From Candidatus Peregrinibacteria bacterium CG_4_10_14_0_2_um_filter_43_11 (lineage in GTDB: Bacteria > Patescibacteriota > Gracilibacteria > UM-FILTER-43-11), in contig PFOK01000030.1 in NCBI GenBank assembly GCA_002792495.1, positions 1 through 15,520 on the forward strand: a stretch of DNA of 15,520 nt. Direction: 5' to 3'. This document shows, one piece after another, positions 5,845-12,929 of the stretch. Made by a program: the position numbers and the translations under genes. Position 1 is the first letter of the stretch. Every line of letters begins with the position of its first letter. The notes under the pieces were generated by a model that did not search any database, was not told the origin of the DNA, and saw only the letters and a list, made by a program, of their open reading frames with translations.

Positions 5845-7941
5845 ATGAAACGGATTTTTCATCCCCTCAAAGGCGGTATCGCTTTGCTACTCATCATCGC
5901 GCTCATGAGCGCGCAAGTGAGCCTGTACACGCAAAAAATAACGGTAACGCCGCAAAAAAGTACCGCTATAAACTGGCTCATTCCGGATGCACATGCGGAA
6001 ATGACAGCTGCTGCAAGAGAAGGAATAAACAAAGTGATCGATAAAAGAGTAGATGATGATGCGAAAGAAGCGGCAAGCGCAAAAGATGGAGAAGGAACAG
6101 GACTTCAGCAGGCGGCGGACATGGAGGACATCATTAAAAAAGTGGCTCAGCTTTCCACGTACGTGAACTTCCTGTTCAATCCGCTCATCCATTTTTTCAC
6201 AATGAAAATCGGGGATTTATTGAATAACGATTACATTTACGCCAAAAAAATGGGTGAAATGCTCCAGAACATCTGGCGCATCAACCGCAACATTGTCAAC
6301 ATCGTCTTTGTCATCATTCTGCTTTATTTGGCACTCAAACAAATCTTCAGCGGAGAAGAAGGCAACACGGATTTAAAAAAAGTATTGCCCATGTTCGCGA
6401 TCATGCTGATCGCGGTGAATTTTTCGTGGATGGGAAGCAAGGTGGTGCTCGATGCCGCCAATGTGAGCACCAATATTATTTTCAGCATTCCGGCCGGCGT
6501 GAAAGGGTTAATGAGTCCGGAACTACTAAAGGGAGAACCTTGTAATGTGGAAGATAACAAGGTAAAAGGCTCTTGTGGAAAACCGACCGTCTTCTTCCCG
6601 GTCGACAGCAAATACACTTTAAATTTAAAAGCTGAAGATTGCCAAGGACTTGATGAAGAATACCAAAAAGCTTACGGAAATAATGAAGATGATCCGACAG
6701 ACAAATCCAATCCTGTCCACGGCATAAATATCTTTTGCTGGAACACACTGGATATGGCCGACTACAATCAAAACACTGCCTCGTATTTTCTTTCATACAG
6801 CATGGCAAAAGTGCAAAACCTAACCCAGGCCAGCACGGGAGGCGGTGTGTTTAAAGTGGCTATCGGAACTTTATTCGCGCTCATCATTCAAATCGTTTAT
6901 CTGGTGGCTTTTGCCGGGCTTTTCATCGCCCTGATCTTTCGAATCGCGGCATTGTGGCTACTGGTCAGCTTCTCCCCTTTTCTGGTATTGATCGCCTTCC
7001 TGAAAAAAAATGTTTCCGAACTCAATATGGGGGAAAACGACGTTGTGAGCCTAAGCGGTTTTGTGCATTGGGCCTTTGCCCCGGCCAAAGTGGCCGCGGT
7101 ATGGTCGGTGGGATTCATCATGATTTCCGCCGGACAAAAACTGTCACCGAACTTTTTTGAAACCCTGAATAAAGCGGGCGCGGCGTTTAATAACGGAAAA
7201 ATGTTCAACGTGAACGCGTTATTTTTGGGAATGGGCAATTTACAGCAATTCATTTGGCTGATCATGACCACGGTCATCATCTGGTTCGGCACGTTCCAGG
7301 TACTCAGCAAACTGCCGATGGTCGGAACGCTATTCAGCCGTATTCAGGACTACGGAAAACAAATGGGTATCGAAATTGCCAAATCTCCTACTTGGGCACC
7401 CATTATGCCATTGTATGACTTCCAGAGTCAGAGTTGGCAAAAGGGATCTTTGGCAAAAGCGATTCCTCAGCCTCTCGCATGGCTTCAGAAGAAGAGGCAG
7501 GAATATACGCAGGGTGATTCAGACGGTGATACTTTTAGAAAGGGGGCTGAAAAATTGCGCAAGCTAAGCACGGGTCAGGTAATTGAAATCAAACATGCAA
7601 TAGGACAGAAAAAAGAAATGCTTACTTTTGAACTCATCGCGAAACACACCGGAATCACCGCCGACATGGTCAAAACCAAACCGAAAGAGGTGGAACGCAT
7701 GTTAAAAAACGGTCATCCTGAATTGGCCGCCGAAATCAAAGATTTAATGCTATTAATCGGAAAAGGAGCCAGAAGGGCTGGTACTCCACCACCTCCAAAA
7801 CAGCCACCGGCAGCACAGGGAGCACAAGCACCAGGAACGGCGGCAGACGCAACAGCACAGGCAGCAACGGGAGCACCGGGAGCACCGGGAGCACCGGGAG
7901 CACCGGGAGCACCACCACCGGGAACACCAGCAGTACTATGA
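5845..7941 (+). CDS. VirB6/TrbL-like polytopic membrane protein with Gly-Ala-Pro tail
   Basis: The product is 698 aa. An N-terminal hydrophobic segment (about 10-26) ends some 25 residues before an AHAEM, which could be a signal peptidase site. Hydrophobic segments follow near 148-168, 179-200, 332-388 (long enough for two or three passes), 405-430 and 466-488. Between 200 and 332 lies a probable extracytoplasmic domain with four Cys (PCNVED, GSCGKP, EDCQGL, FCWNT). After the last TM comes a cytoplasmic helical region of about 170 residues, then a Pro/Gly/Ala tail with GAP repeats. The layout fits the VirB6/TrbL inner-membrane channel component of type IV secretion systems, and similar proteins occur in CPR genomes; the match is by topology, not by a signature motif. 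It is the last gene of the operon and ends in TGA. No Shine-Dalgarno sequence precedes the ATG at 5845. Confidence 0.8.
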   Translation: MKRIFHPLKGGIALLLIIALMSAQVSLYTQKITVTPQKSTAINWLIPDAHAEMTAAAREGINKVIDKRVDDDAKEAASAKDGEGTGLQQAADMEDIIKKVAQLSTYVNFLFNPLIHFFTMKIGDLLNNDYIYAKKMGEMLQNIWRINRNIVNIVFVIILLYLALKQIFSGEEGNTDLKKVLPMFAIMLIAVNFSWMGSKVVLDAANVSTNIIFSIPAGVKGLMSPELLKGEPCNVEDNKVKGSCGKPTVFFPVDSKYTLNLKAEDCQGLDEEYQKAYGNNEDDPTDKSNPVHGINIFCWNTLDMADYNQNTASYFLSYSMAKVQNLTQASTGGGVFKVAIGTLFALIIQIVYLVAFAGLFIALIFRIAALWLLVSFSPFLVLIAFLKKNVSELNMGENDVVSLSGFVHWAFAPAKVAAVWSVGFIMISAGQKLSPNFFETLNKAGAAFNNGKMFNVNALFLGMGNLQQFIWLIMTTVIIWFGTFQVLSKLPMVGTLFSRIQDYGKQMGIEIAKSPTWAPIMPLYDFQSQSWQKGSLAKAIPQPLAWLQKKRQEYTQGDSDGDTFRKGAEKLRKLSTGQVIEIKHAIGQKKEMLTFELIAKHTGITADMVKTKPKEVERMLKNGHPELAAEIKDLMLLIGKGARRAGTPPPPKQPPAAQGAQAPGTAADATAQAATGAPGAPGAPGAPGAPPPGTPAVL
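7869..7913 (+). repeat. Five perfect 9-bp repeats coding Gly-Ala-Pro
   Basis: GGGAGCACC is repeated five times without a mismatch and encodes the GAP triplets of the VirB6-like tail (residues about 676-690). The identical codons show a recent slippage expansion. The G-x-P triplets look collagen-like, but five units are too few to form a stable collagen triple helix. Confidence 0.9.
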
Positions 7942-7984
7942 GTAGCTAGATAAAATTTCATCACAAAAAAACCACTCATAAACT

Positions 7985-8022
7985 CACCCCCATTCGCCCC
8001 CTTTAACTAGGGGGAGGGGGTG
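7985..8022. terminator. GC-rich dyad between convergent genes, possible bidirectional terminator
   Basis: CACCCCC (7985-7991) pairs with GGGGGTG (8016-8022), and inside it CCCCC (7997-8001) pairs with GGGGG (8010-8014) around an 8-base loop. The right half lies within the last codons of the minus-strand ATPase gene. On the minus strand a T7 run follows only about 11 bases past the stem; on the plus strand there is only TTT. It sits where a shared terminator is expected, but lacks a classical adjoining U-tract. Confidence 0.4.
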
Positions 8023-10870
8023 TTTGAGTTGGAGCCTGAGTAGGAGGTGCGGGAGGTACAGGGAATACAAAAGGAGGAGGCGTGTAAGCGGGAGGCGTTG
8101 GCTGAACAGGCGTAGGGGAAACAGGAGGTGTAGGAAGTACCGGTTGAACCGGTGCCGAAGGTGCCGGCGAAGCCGGAGGAACCGGAGCGGAGGGCATAGA
8201 AATTGGAGCAGGCGCAGGCACCGCCGAAGGTTGTGCCGGAGAAGGATGGACAGGTGGCATGGGTGCGACAGGAAAAGCGGGAGTAGCAGAAGGAGGAGCG
8301 GCAACCGATTGAGGCGCAGGCGTAGCGGAAGGCGCGGAAGCATCAGGAGTCGCACCGGCGGCACTTTTCATCATTCCCGCTCCGACACGACGGAAAATTT
8401 CGCGTTCCACAAAATCCTTTTCACGCGCGTATTTCAAACGGGAGAGCTGGCGAAAAGCCTCGGCAGCCTGAAGATCCCCCTTAAACCCATCATAAACCGT
8501 GGACATCGAAAACCCGCGCGAAGTGGCGTTATCGATATTGAGCTTAATATAAGCCTGATAATTCGCGATGTTCACAAGATCCTGTTCGCTGAAAACCGGA
8601 GCGAACTCTTTGGCCATGTATTCGGCATCCTGAGCACCGATTTTAAAACACATCATGGAACCGACGTTACCAAACACGGCATCACGAATGGTCGTGTCTT
8701 CGGCAGTCCCCTTTCCGCCCCCTTTGAGTTTAGTGATCTGAGAAATATACTGATGTGCGATGATCAGATTAAGACGGTACTTGCGCGCTTCGGAAAGAAT
8801 CGAAGCAAACGAATCCGTCACGAAGTTCTGAAATTCATCCACATACATATAAAAATCCAAACGTTCGTCTTCGGGGGTATCCACACGACTCATCGCCGAC
8901 ATCTGAAGTTTGGCAACCATGATCATACCCAAAAGCTGTGAGTTGAGATCCCCCATTTTACCCTTGGAAAGATTGCAGAGCAAAATTTTTCCTTCATCCA
9001 TCACCTTTCTAAAATCAAAGCCGGACTTGGTTTGACCGATGATATTACGGATCTGCGCGTTGGTGATGAAAGGACCGAATTTCGCGCTGAAATACGGAAT
9101 CATCTCCTGTTTTTCACGCGCGCCGGTAGAAGCCATTTCCTTATCCCAAAAGGATTTGACGACCGGATTTTTAACCTTGTTGGACTTGTATTTTTGCCAA
9201 GCTTCATCGGTAAACAAACGCGGAAGGTCGATCAGTGTCGCACCTTCGCTGTCATCCTCCATAAGGGTTAAACAACCATTGCGGAAATAATGTTGCAAAC
9301 GGGGACCCATGATTTCTTCCCCGAACATTTTAATAAAAATCGCGAGCGCCTCCTGCGACATGAACTCTTTTTCATCCTGAGAATAAGCCTCCAGAATATT
9401 AAGACCCATGGGGCGTCCTAAATCCCCGGGGCTAAAAACGATAATGTCATCCGCCCGTTCCCGCGGGATATGAGGCAAAACCGCCTCCACCAGATCCCCG
9501 TGCGGATCGATCAAACACACGCCCTTGCCCTTTTTAACATCCTGCCTGAGCATGGTGTTCAAGATGGTGGATTTACCGGTACCGGACTTCCCAATGATAT
9601 AAAAATGACGACGGCGGTCATCGTCTTTCACATTCACCGGAACCGTTTCACCGCGATAAATATTATTTCCCAAAAACAAACCTTCTTTGGGCATATTGCT
9701 CGGTGCCGGAGCGATTTTAAATTCCTGCCACTTGATAACAGGAGACTGGTTGTATTTGATATTGGGGAAATGAAAAACCGAAGAAATCTCCTCGGGGCCG
9801 AGAATCATTTTAACCGGATGTAAAATCCGCTGAATCCATCCGCGCTTGATGTCGCGTAAAATGAATCCTTTCAAAAGCCACTTCCGCACAAAATATTTTG
9901 TTTTGGAAAAAGAATTGTTATTGGGTGCGTTGTATTGAGCAAAGGAATCTTTGATTTCAAAAACGATTTCGGAGGCACGGTATTTATTCCGCGCGGAAGC
10001 CACAATGCGAATAACGGTTTCAAAACCGACCTTCACATTCTTGGTTTCCATCAGCTTGACCTGCTCATCCATCAAAGGCGTGGTGCGGGTGGCTCCGGAA
10101 TTGGTATCCACATTCTCCGTAAATTTTTCGTTCTCTCCTCCCTGCACCAAAATACGAATCCATGTCGCGATCCAGCTGAGCACATTTAATTTTTGAAAAA
10201 ACCCTTTTTTCTCTTTTCCCAAAAACAGATTTCTGGCGGCATCACGCCCTTTTTTTTGCCAACCGTCTGCGAGAGGTCTAAGCATAACCTGAATAGCGGC
10301 TCCTTCATCCCGTTCGATTTTGGAAAGCGTATTGGCGATATTATTAAAAGGATCAGACCCCATGAACTGGTACGTGCGAATGGGGTACATGGACGATTTA
10401 TTCAGGCGAATGTACATGCCGTTGGCCTTGTACCCCTGACGAAAAATATTGTAATCGTCCACTTGCTCCACAAATACGTCGGAATAAAAAGCCGTGATCT
10501 GTTTGGCCATCAATGCCTTTAAATGACGCGGAACCACAAAAAAGAATTCGAGCTGCCCATTTAAAATCACATACTCGCAGGAAAAAAAATCCTGCCCGGT
10601 AATGATGTATTTGTAGTCCTCCTGGTAAACCGAATGCAACGCTTCAAAAAAATGAGTCATGACATCCGTCACTTCTTTGAAAGTTTTTCCGGAGGAGTAT
10701 TGCTGAGTTTCTTTTTCACGCTCTTCTTTGGAATCTTTGATAGGAACCGTCACCCGCAAAAAAACCATATTCAAAGAGCGCTCCAAATTACGTTTCACGC
10801 GAATCCGCCACCACATCAAAAGAAACAAAATGACAAGACCGCCCGCAATGCCCAGTATCCGTAAAACCAC
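8003..10870 (-). CDS. VirD4/TraD/HerA-like coupling ATPase with Pro-rich C-terminal tail
   Basis: The product is 955 aa. One N-terminal TM (about 3-22, ILGIAGGLVILFLLMWW) is followed by a large domain of about 370 residues without clear motifs. The RecA-like motor carries Walker A GKSGTGKST (427-435), the nearby LIDPHGDLVE, and Walker B with VDEFQNF (Asp 678, Glu 679). A glutamine in the downstream AHQYISQ fits the sensor position of this class. The roughly 250-residue gap between Walker A and B, which holds an all-helical insertion, is typical of type IV coupling proteins. These hexameric ATPases bring DNA or protein substrates to the secretion channel at the inner membrane. Known members often have two N-terminal TMs; this has one. 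From about residue 835 a Pro/Ala/Ser tail runs to the end. GTG at 10870 is the first start after an in-frame TAA. It converges on the VirB6-like gene, its probable partner. Confidence 0.9.
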   Translation of the reverse strand: MVLRILGIAGGLVILFLLMWWRIRVKRNLERSLNMVFLRVTVPIKDSKEEREKETQQYSSGKTFKEVTDVMTHFFEALHSVYQEDYKYIITGQDFFSCEYVILNGQLEFFFVVPRHLKALMAKQITAFYSDVFVEQVDDYNIFRQGYKANGMYIRLNKSSMYPIRTYQFMGSDPFNNIANTLSKIERDEGAAIQVMLRPLADGWQKKGRDAARNLFLGKEKKGFFQKLNVLSWIATWIRILVQGGENEKFTENVDTNSGATRTTPLMDEQVKLMETKNVKVGFETVIRIVASARNKYRASEIVFEIKDSFAQYNAPNNNSFSKTKYFVRKWLLKGFILRDIKRGWIQRILHPVKMILGPEEISSVFHFPNIKYNQSPVIKWQEFKIAPAPSNMPKEGLFLGNNIYRGETVPVNVKDDDRRRHFYIIGKSGTGKSTILNTMLRQDVKKGKGVCLIDPHGDLVEAVLPHIPRERADDIIVFSPGDLGRPMGLNILEAYSQDEKEFMSQEALAIFIKMFGEEIMGPRLQHYFRNGCLTLMEDDSEGATLIDLPRLFTDEAWQKYKSNKVKNPVVKSFWDKEMASTGAREKQEMIPYFSAKFGPFITNAQIRNIIGQTKSGFDFRKVMDEGKILLCNLSKGKMGDLNSQLLGMIMVAKLQMSAMSRVDTPEDERLDFYMYVDEFQNFVTDSFASILSEARKYRLNLIIAHQYISQITKLKGGGKGTAEDTTIRDAVFGNVGSMMCFKIGAQDAEYMAKEFAPVFSEQDLVNIANYQAYIKLNIDNATSRGFSMSTVYDGFKGDLQAAEAFRQLSRLKYAREKDFVEREIFRRVGAGMMKSAAGATPDASAPSATPAPQSVAAPPSATPAFPVAPMPPVHPSPAQPSAVPAPAPISMPSAPVPPASPAPSAPVQPVLPTPPVSPTPVQPTPPAYTPPPFVFPVPPAPPTQAPTQTPPPPS

Positions 10871-10901
10871 TTTTATTTTTTATTTAAAAAAAGTCGCATT
10901 C

Positions 10902-10930
10902 AGTATAACGCAAAGTAAAAAATGAGAAAA
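10902..10930 (-). promoter_or_regulatory. Candidate promoter of the VirD4-like gene
   Basis: TATACT (10907-10902 on the minus strand) matches the -10 consensus at five of six positions. The hexamer 17 bases upstream, TTTTCT, is a weak -35 box. The expected start of transcription leaves a leader of about 25 bases before the GTG at 10870. Confidence 0.35.
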
Positions 10931-10957
10931 GGAAATCGTTGCTCACACGAATCACAA

Positions 10958-10979
10958 GATCAGTACACAGTGATCAGTA
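10958..10979. repeat. Short direct repeat at the left flank of the tandem array
   Basis: GATCAGTA occurs at 10958-10965 and again at 10972-10979, a spacing of 14 bases. It ends six bases before the 7-bp array and looks like a decayed repeat of the same intergenic block. No function is evident. Confidence 0.5.
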
Positions 10980-10984
10980 GTGAA

Positions 10985-11054
10985 TAGTTAGTAGTTAGTA
11001 GTTAGTAGTTAGTAGTTAGTAGTTAGTAGTTAGTAGTTAGTAGTTAGTAGTTAG
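10985..11054. repeat. Perfect tandem repeat, 10 copies of TAGTTAG
   Basis: Ten identical 7-bp units fill 70 bases in the spacer between the 202-aa gene and the VirD4-like gene, both on the minus strand. The sequence contains stop codons in every plus-strand frame and is not coding. The identity of the units indicates recent slippage or maintenance. The rest of the gene-free spacer (10871-11093) holds the candidate promoter at 10902-10930 and the decayed repeats described separately. Confidence 0.97.
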
Positions 11055-11058
11055 TTCT

Positions 11059-11084
11059 CTGTAGCACTGTGAACTGTAGCACTG
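11059..11084. repeat. 15-bp-period direct repeat at the right flank of the tandem array
   Basis: CTGTAGCACTG occurs at 11059-11069 and at 11074-11084, each followed by a form of (T)GAA. The pair begins five bases after the 7-bp array and ends 9 bases before the stop codon of the 202-aa gene. It does not fold into a good hairpin and is not a terminator. Confidence 0.65.
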
Positions 11085-11093
11085 AACACCAAT

Positions 11094-11702
11094 CTAAATA
11101 TCCAAGTCTTCATCAATGTCCAAATCGTCTTTTGCTGTATCTCCAAGCAATCCATCGCCGTCGTCAAACTTGGGCAGAACCGCTTCAATAGCTCCCCATT
11201 CGGAATCTTCATCCATAGGAATGATCAAAGTCACCTCATCACCCACCGAAGCGCGAAAATAAGTGACCGAAGCAAGCAACACTTTGTATCCTTTTCCATT
11301 GGCCAAAATCATGTACTGGCCATCTTTGTGAACCAAGGGGCCAATAACCGTCTTGCGTTCCACGGGACCGATTTGTTTGTAAAGAAACTTCCCTTCTTCG
11401 GTCACAGTCAGTTTTAAAACATCCCCGGGGATCAGCTTTGATTTACTCGCGTAATTGGCGGGAACGGGAAAAACAGTACCCTTTTTATCGATCATATTCT
11501 GACCGTCAAATACACCCTCAATGATCTTTCCGCTGGAAGAACCGGTCATCGTGGCGGCTTTACTCACATATTTTGAACTGTCGATCGGGGAAGAAGAAGT
11601 CAATCCCGAAATGTCACTGATCAATTCTTTAGCCATCTGTAAGGCGGATTCCGCACTTTCTAAGGCTTCAAAAGCCTTGGCAAGTTTACTGGTATCGTTC
11701 AT
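11094..11702 (-). CDS. Conserved-looking soluble protein of unknown function, acidic tail (202 aa)
   Basis: The N-terminal 30 residues form a likely helix or coiled coil (AKAFEALESAESALQMAKEL). A Ser-rich linker (33-60) follows. The core (about 60-175) has two similar beta-rich halves. Each carries a turn of the type x-GD-x-(L/V): KLIPGDVLKLTV in the first and ASVGDEVTLIIP in the second; between them lies YKQIGPVERK. This suggests an internal duplication of a small beta-barrel. The last 25 residues are strongly acidic (DDGDGLLGD, DLDIDEDLDI), which is typical of proteins that bind basic partners. There is no TM or signal peptide, so it is probably cytoplasmic. I recall very similar unnamed proteins across CPR genomes, but cannot verify that here. 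ATG at 11702 has an AT-rich leader without a Shine-Dalgarno sequence; the stop is TAG. Confidence 0.85.
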   Translation of the reverse strand: MNDTSKLAKAFEALESAESALQMAKELISDISGLTSSSPIDSSKYVSKAATMTGSSSGKIIEGVFDGQNMIDKKGTVFPVPANYASKSKLIPGDVLKLTVTEEGKFLYKQIGPVERKTVIGPLVHKDGQYMILANGKGYKVLLASVTYFRASVGDEVTLIIPMDEDSEWGAIEAVLPKFDDGDGLLGDTAKDDLDIDEDLDI

Positions 11703-11777
11703 TTTTATTTTGATAAATTAAAATATAAATTTTGTTTTTGTTCTTAGCGGACAAAGCGAACGCGTCTGCCTTTATGG

Positions 11778-11783
11778 ATTATA
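11778..11783 (-). promoter_or_regulatory. Candidate -10 box for the 202-aa gene
   Basis: A perfect TATAAT on the minus strand overlaps the stop codon of the kinase gene. No good -35 box lies 16-18 bases upstream. It would give a leader of about 70 AT-rich bases before the ATG at 11702, allowing transcription apart from the kinase. TATAAT also reads on the plus strand close by because of the local TTATTATAAT sequence, so chance is possible. Confidence 0.3.
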
Positions 11784-12894
11784 ATAAGGTGAAACTAACC
11801 GATAATTTCGTCTTTTCCATCTGAGCCTCAAGTTCCTTCCTAAGAAGCAATCCTTTCTGAGCTCCATAATGAGAAACAACGGAATTTGCATTAAGTGTAC
11901 CATAAATCAGCGCCATTTTCAAGCCCTTACCATCAATAACGGCCGCAGTAAAACCACTCGCAAAGGCATCCCCTGCCCCAAGGCTATCCACACGATTGGT
12001 AGTGACAACAGGAGAAAAATAAAGATGCTTACCATCCGTAGCCTGAGCGCCATTACGGCCATCGGTAATAATCACGTTTTTAACCCCGTATTTCAAAAAT
12101 TCACGCATAATAGCGCGCACATCATCCGCATAAGGTGGCAAAAACGAACGACGATCGTGAACGTGCTGCTTGGGATCAGGGTGCTTGTTCTTGGCTAAAG
12201 AATAAGGAATTCCCGTAAAAAGAGTGGCTTCTTCTTTATTCAGAAAAAGAAGGTCGATGTGCTTTAAAAGCTTATTCCATTGCTTCACTCCGGCCGTCAA
12301 CTGTTCAAATCCGGGGTTCCAAGCGACATGAATACGAGGGTGTTTATCGAGCAACTTTACAAGTGCGTTTAAAATGACCTGATTGTCTCCGGAAACATGA
12401 TTCAGAAAAATCCAATCCGCGGAAGCAAGCGCATCCGGAGGAAGATCTTTCGCGGAAAAAAGCTGATTTGCTCCCGCGTATCCCAAAACCGTCCGATCGC
12501 CATCCAAAGTATTGATGATGGTGGAAAAACCCGTTTTATCGCGCGATGTCCGCGTAACGAACCGGGTATCCACCTTTTCCTTTTTTAAATTCTCAACGAC
12601 TTGTTCACCATATTCAGCACCGATTTTACCAACAAAAGAAGTGGCAAATCCCATACGGGAAAAAGCCACAGCCGTATTGGTAGCCCCACCGCCGAACGTT
12701 TCAATCACGTCATCAATCTTAATCTTTCCTCCGTGTTTTAAGCATAACCACTGCTCCTGAATAGACGGTCTGGTCAGAGTGAGCATGGCCTGATCATTGG
12801 GTTTTATAAAAATATCAAAGGTCGCGCTTCCGATGGTGATTATTTTTGGAAATTTCATTTTATTTTTGGAGCTAAATTTATTTTTGGATGACAT
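11779..12894 (-). CDS. PfkB/ribokinase-family carbohydrate or nucleoside kinase
   Basis: From the ATG at 12894 the product is 371 aa. The family transfers phosphate from ATP to a sugar or nucleoside hydroxyl. The N-terminal strand KIITIGSATFDIF opens the fold; the substrate-side GGG-ATNTA lies at 68-75, LNKEEA provides the N-x-x-E magnesium motif, and DSLGAGDAF (303-311) holds the anion hole and catalytic base Asp 309. An insertion rich in His, Lys, Pro and Asp (LAKNKHPDPKQHVHDRRS) follows the N-x-x-E segment, and the protein is longer than the roughly 300-residue norm. Ribokinase, fructokinase and adenosine kinase relatives cannot be told apart here. TTG at 12933 is an earlier possible start but overlaps the MFS stop; ATG at 12858 (MKFPKI) is a later one. 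The first 12 residues repeat SSKNK. It follows the MFS gene in the same orientation. Confidence 0.92.
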   Translation of the reverse strand: MSSKNKFSSKNKMKFPKIITIGSATFDIFIKPNDQAMLTLTRPSIQEQWLCLKHGGKIKIDDVIETFGGGATNTAVAFSRMGFATSFVGKIGAEYGEQVVENLKKEKVDTRFVTRTSRDKTGFSTIINTLDGDRTVLGYAGANQLFSAKDLPPDALASADWIFLNHVSGDNQVILNALVKLLDKHPRIHVAWNPGFEQLTAGVKQWNKLLKHIDLLFLNKEEATLFTGIPYSLAKNKHPDPKQHVHDRRSFLPPYADDVRAIMREFLKYGVKNVIITDGRNGAQATDGKHLYFSPVVTTNRVDSLGAGDAFASGFTAAVIDGKGLKMALIYGTLNANSVVSHYGAQKGLLLRKELEAQMEKTKLSVSFTLL

Positions 12895-12929
12895 GGATGT
12901 TCTTATGAAACCATTTTCATTATACCAAA

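Noticed and set aside
7869..7913. True collagen-like domain
   Set aside because: Only five Gly-Ala-Pro units, at the end of a membrane protein tail that is probably cytoplasmic; this is better explained as a slippage-prone low-complexity tail.
8024..8941. 305-residue Arg/Gly-rich plus-strand ORF
   Set aside because: It is antisense to the Pro-rich tail and motor domain of the ATPase gene. The composition follows from the GC-rich Pro codons on the other strand, and no domain is seen.
10985..11054. CRISPR array
   Set aside because: The 7-bp units are directly adjacent with no spacers, so this is a simple tandem repeat.
11742..11771. Hairpin between the kinase and 202-aa genes (GCGGAC...GTCTGC)
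   Set aside because: It is only a six-base stem with one G-T pair and no following T-run, so it is too weak to call.
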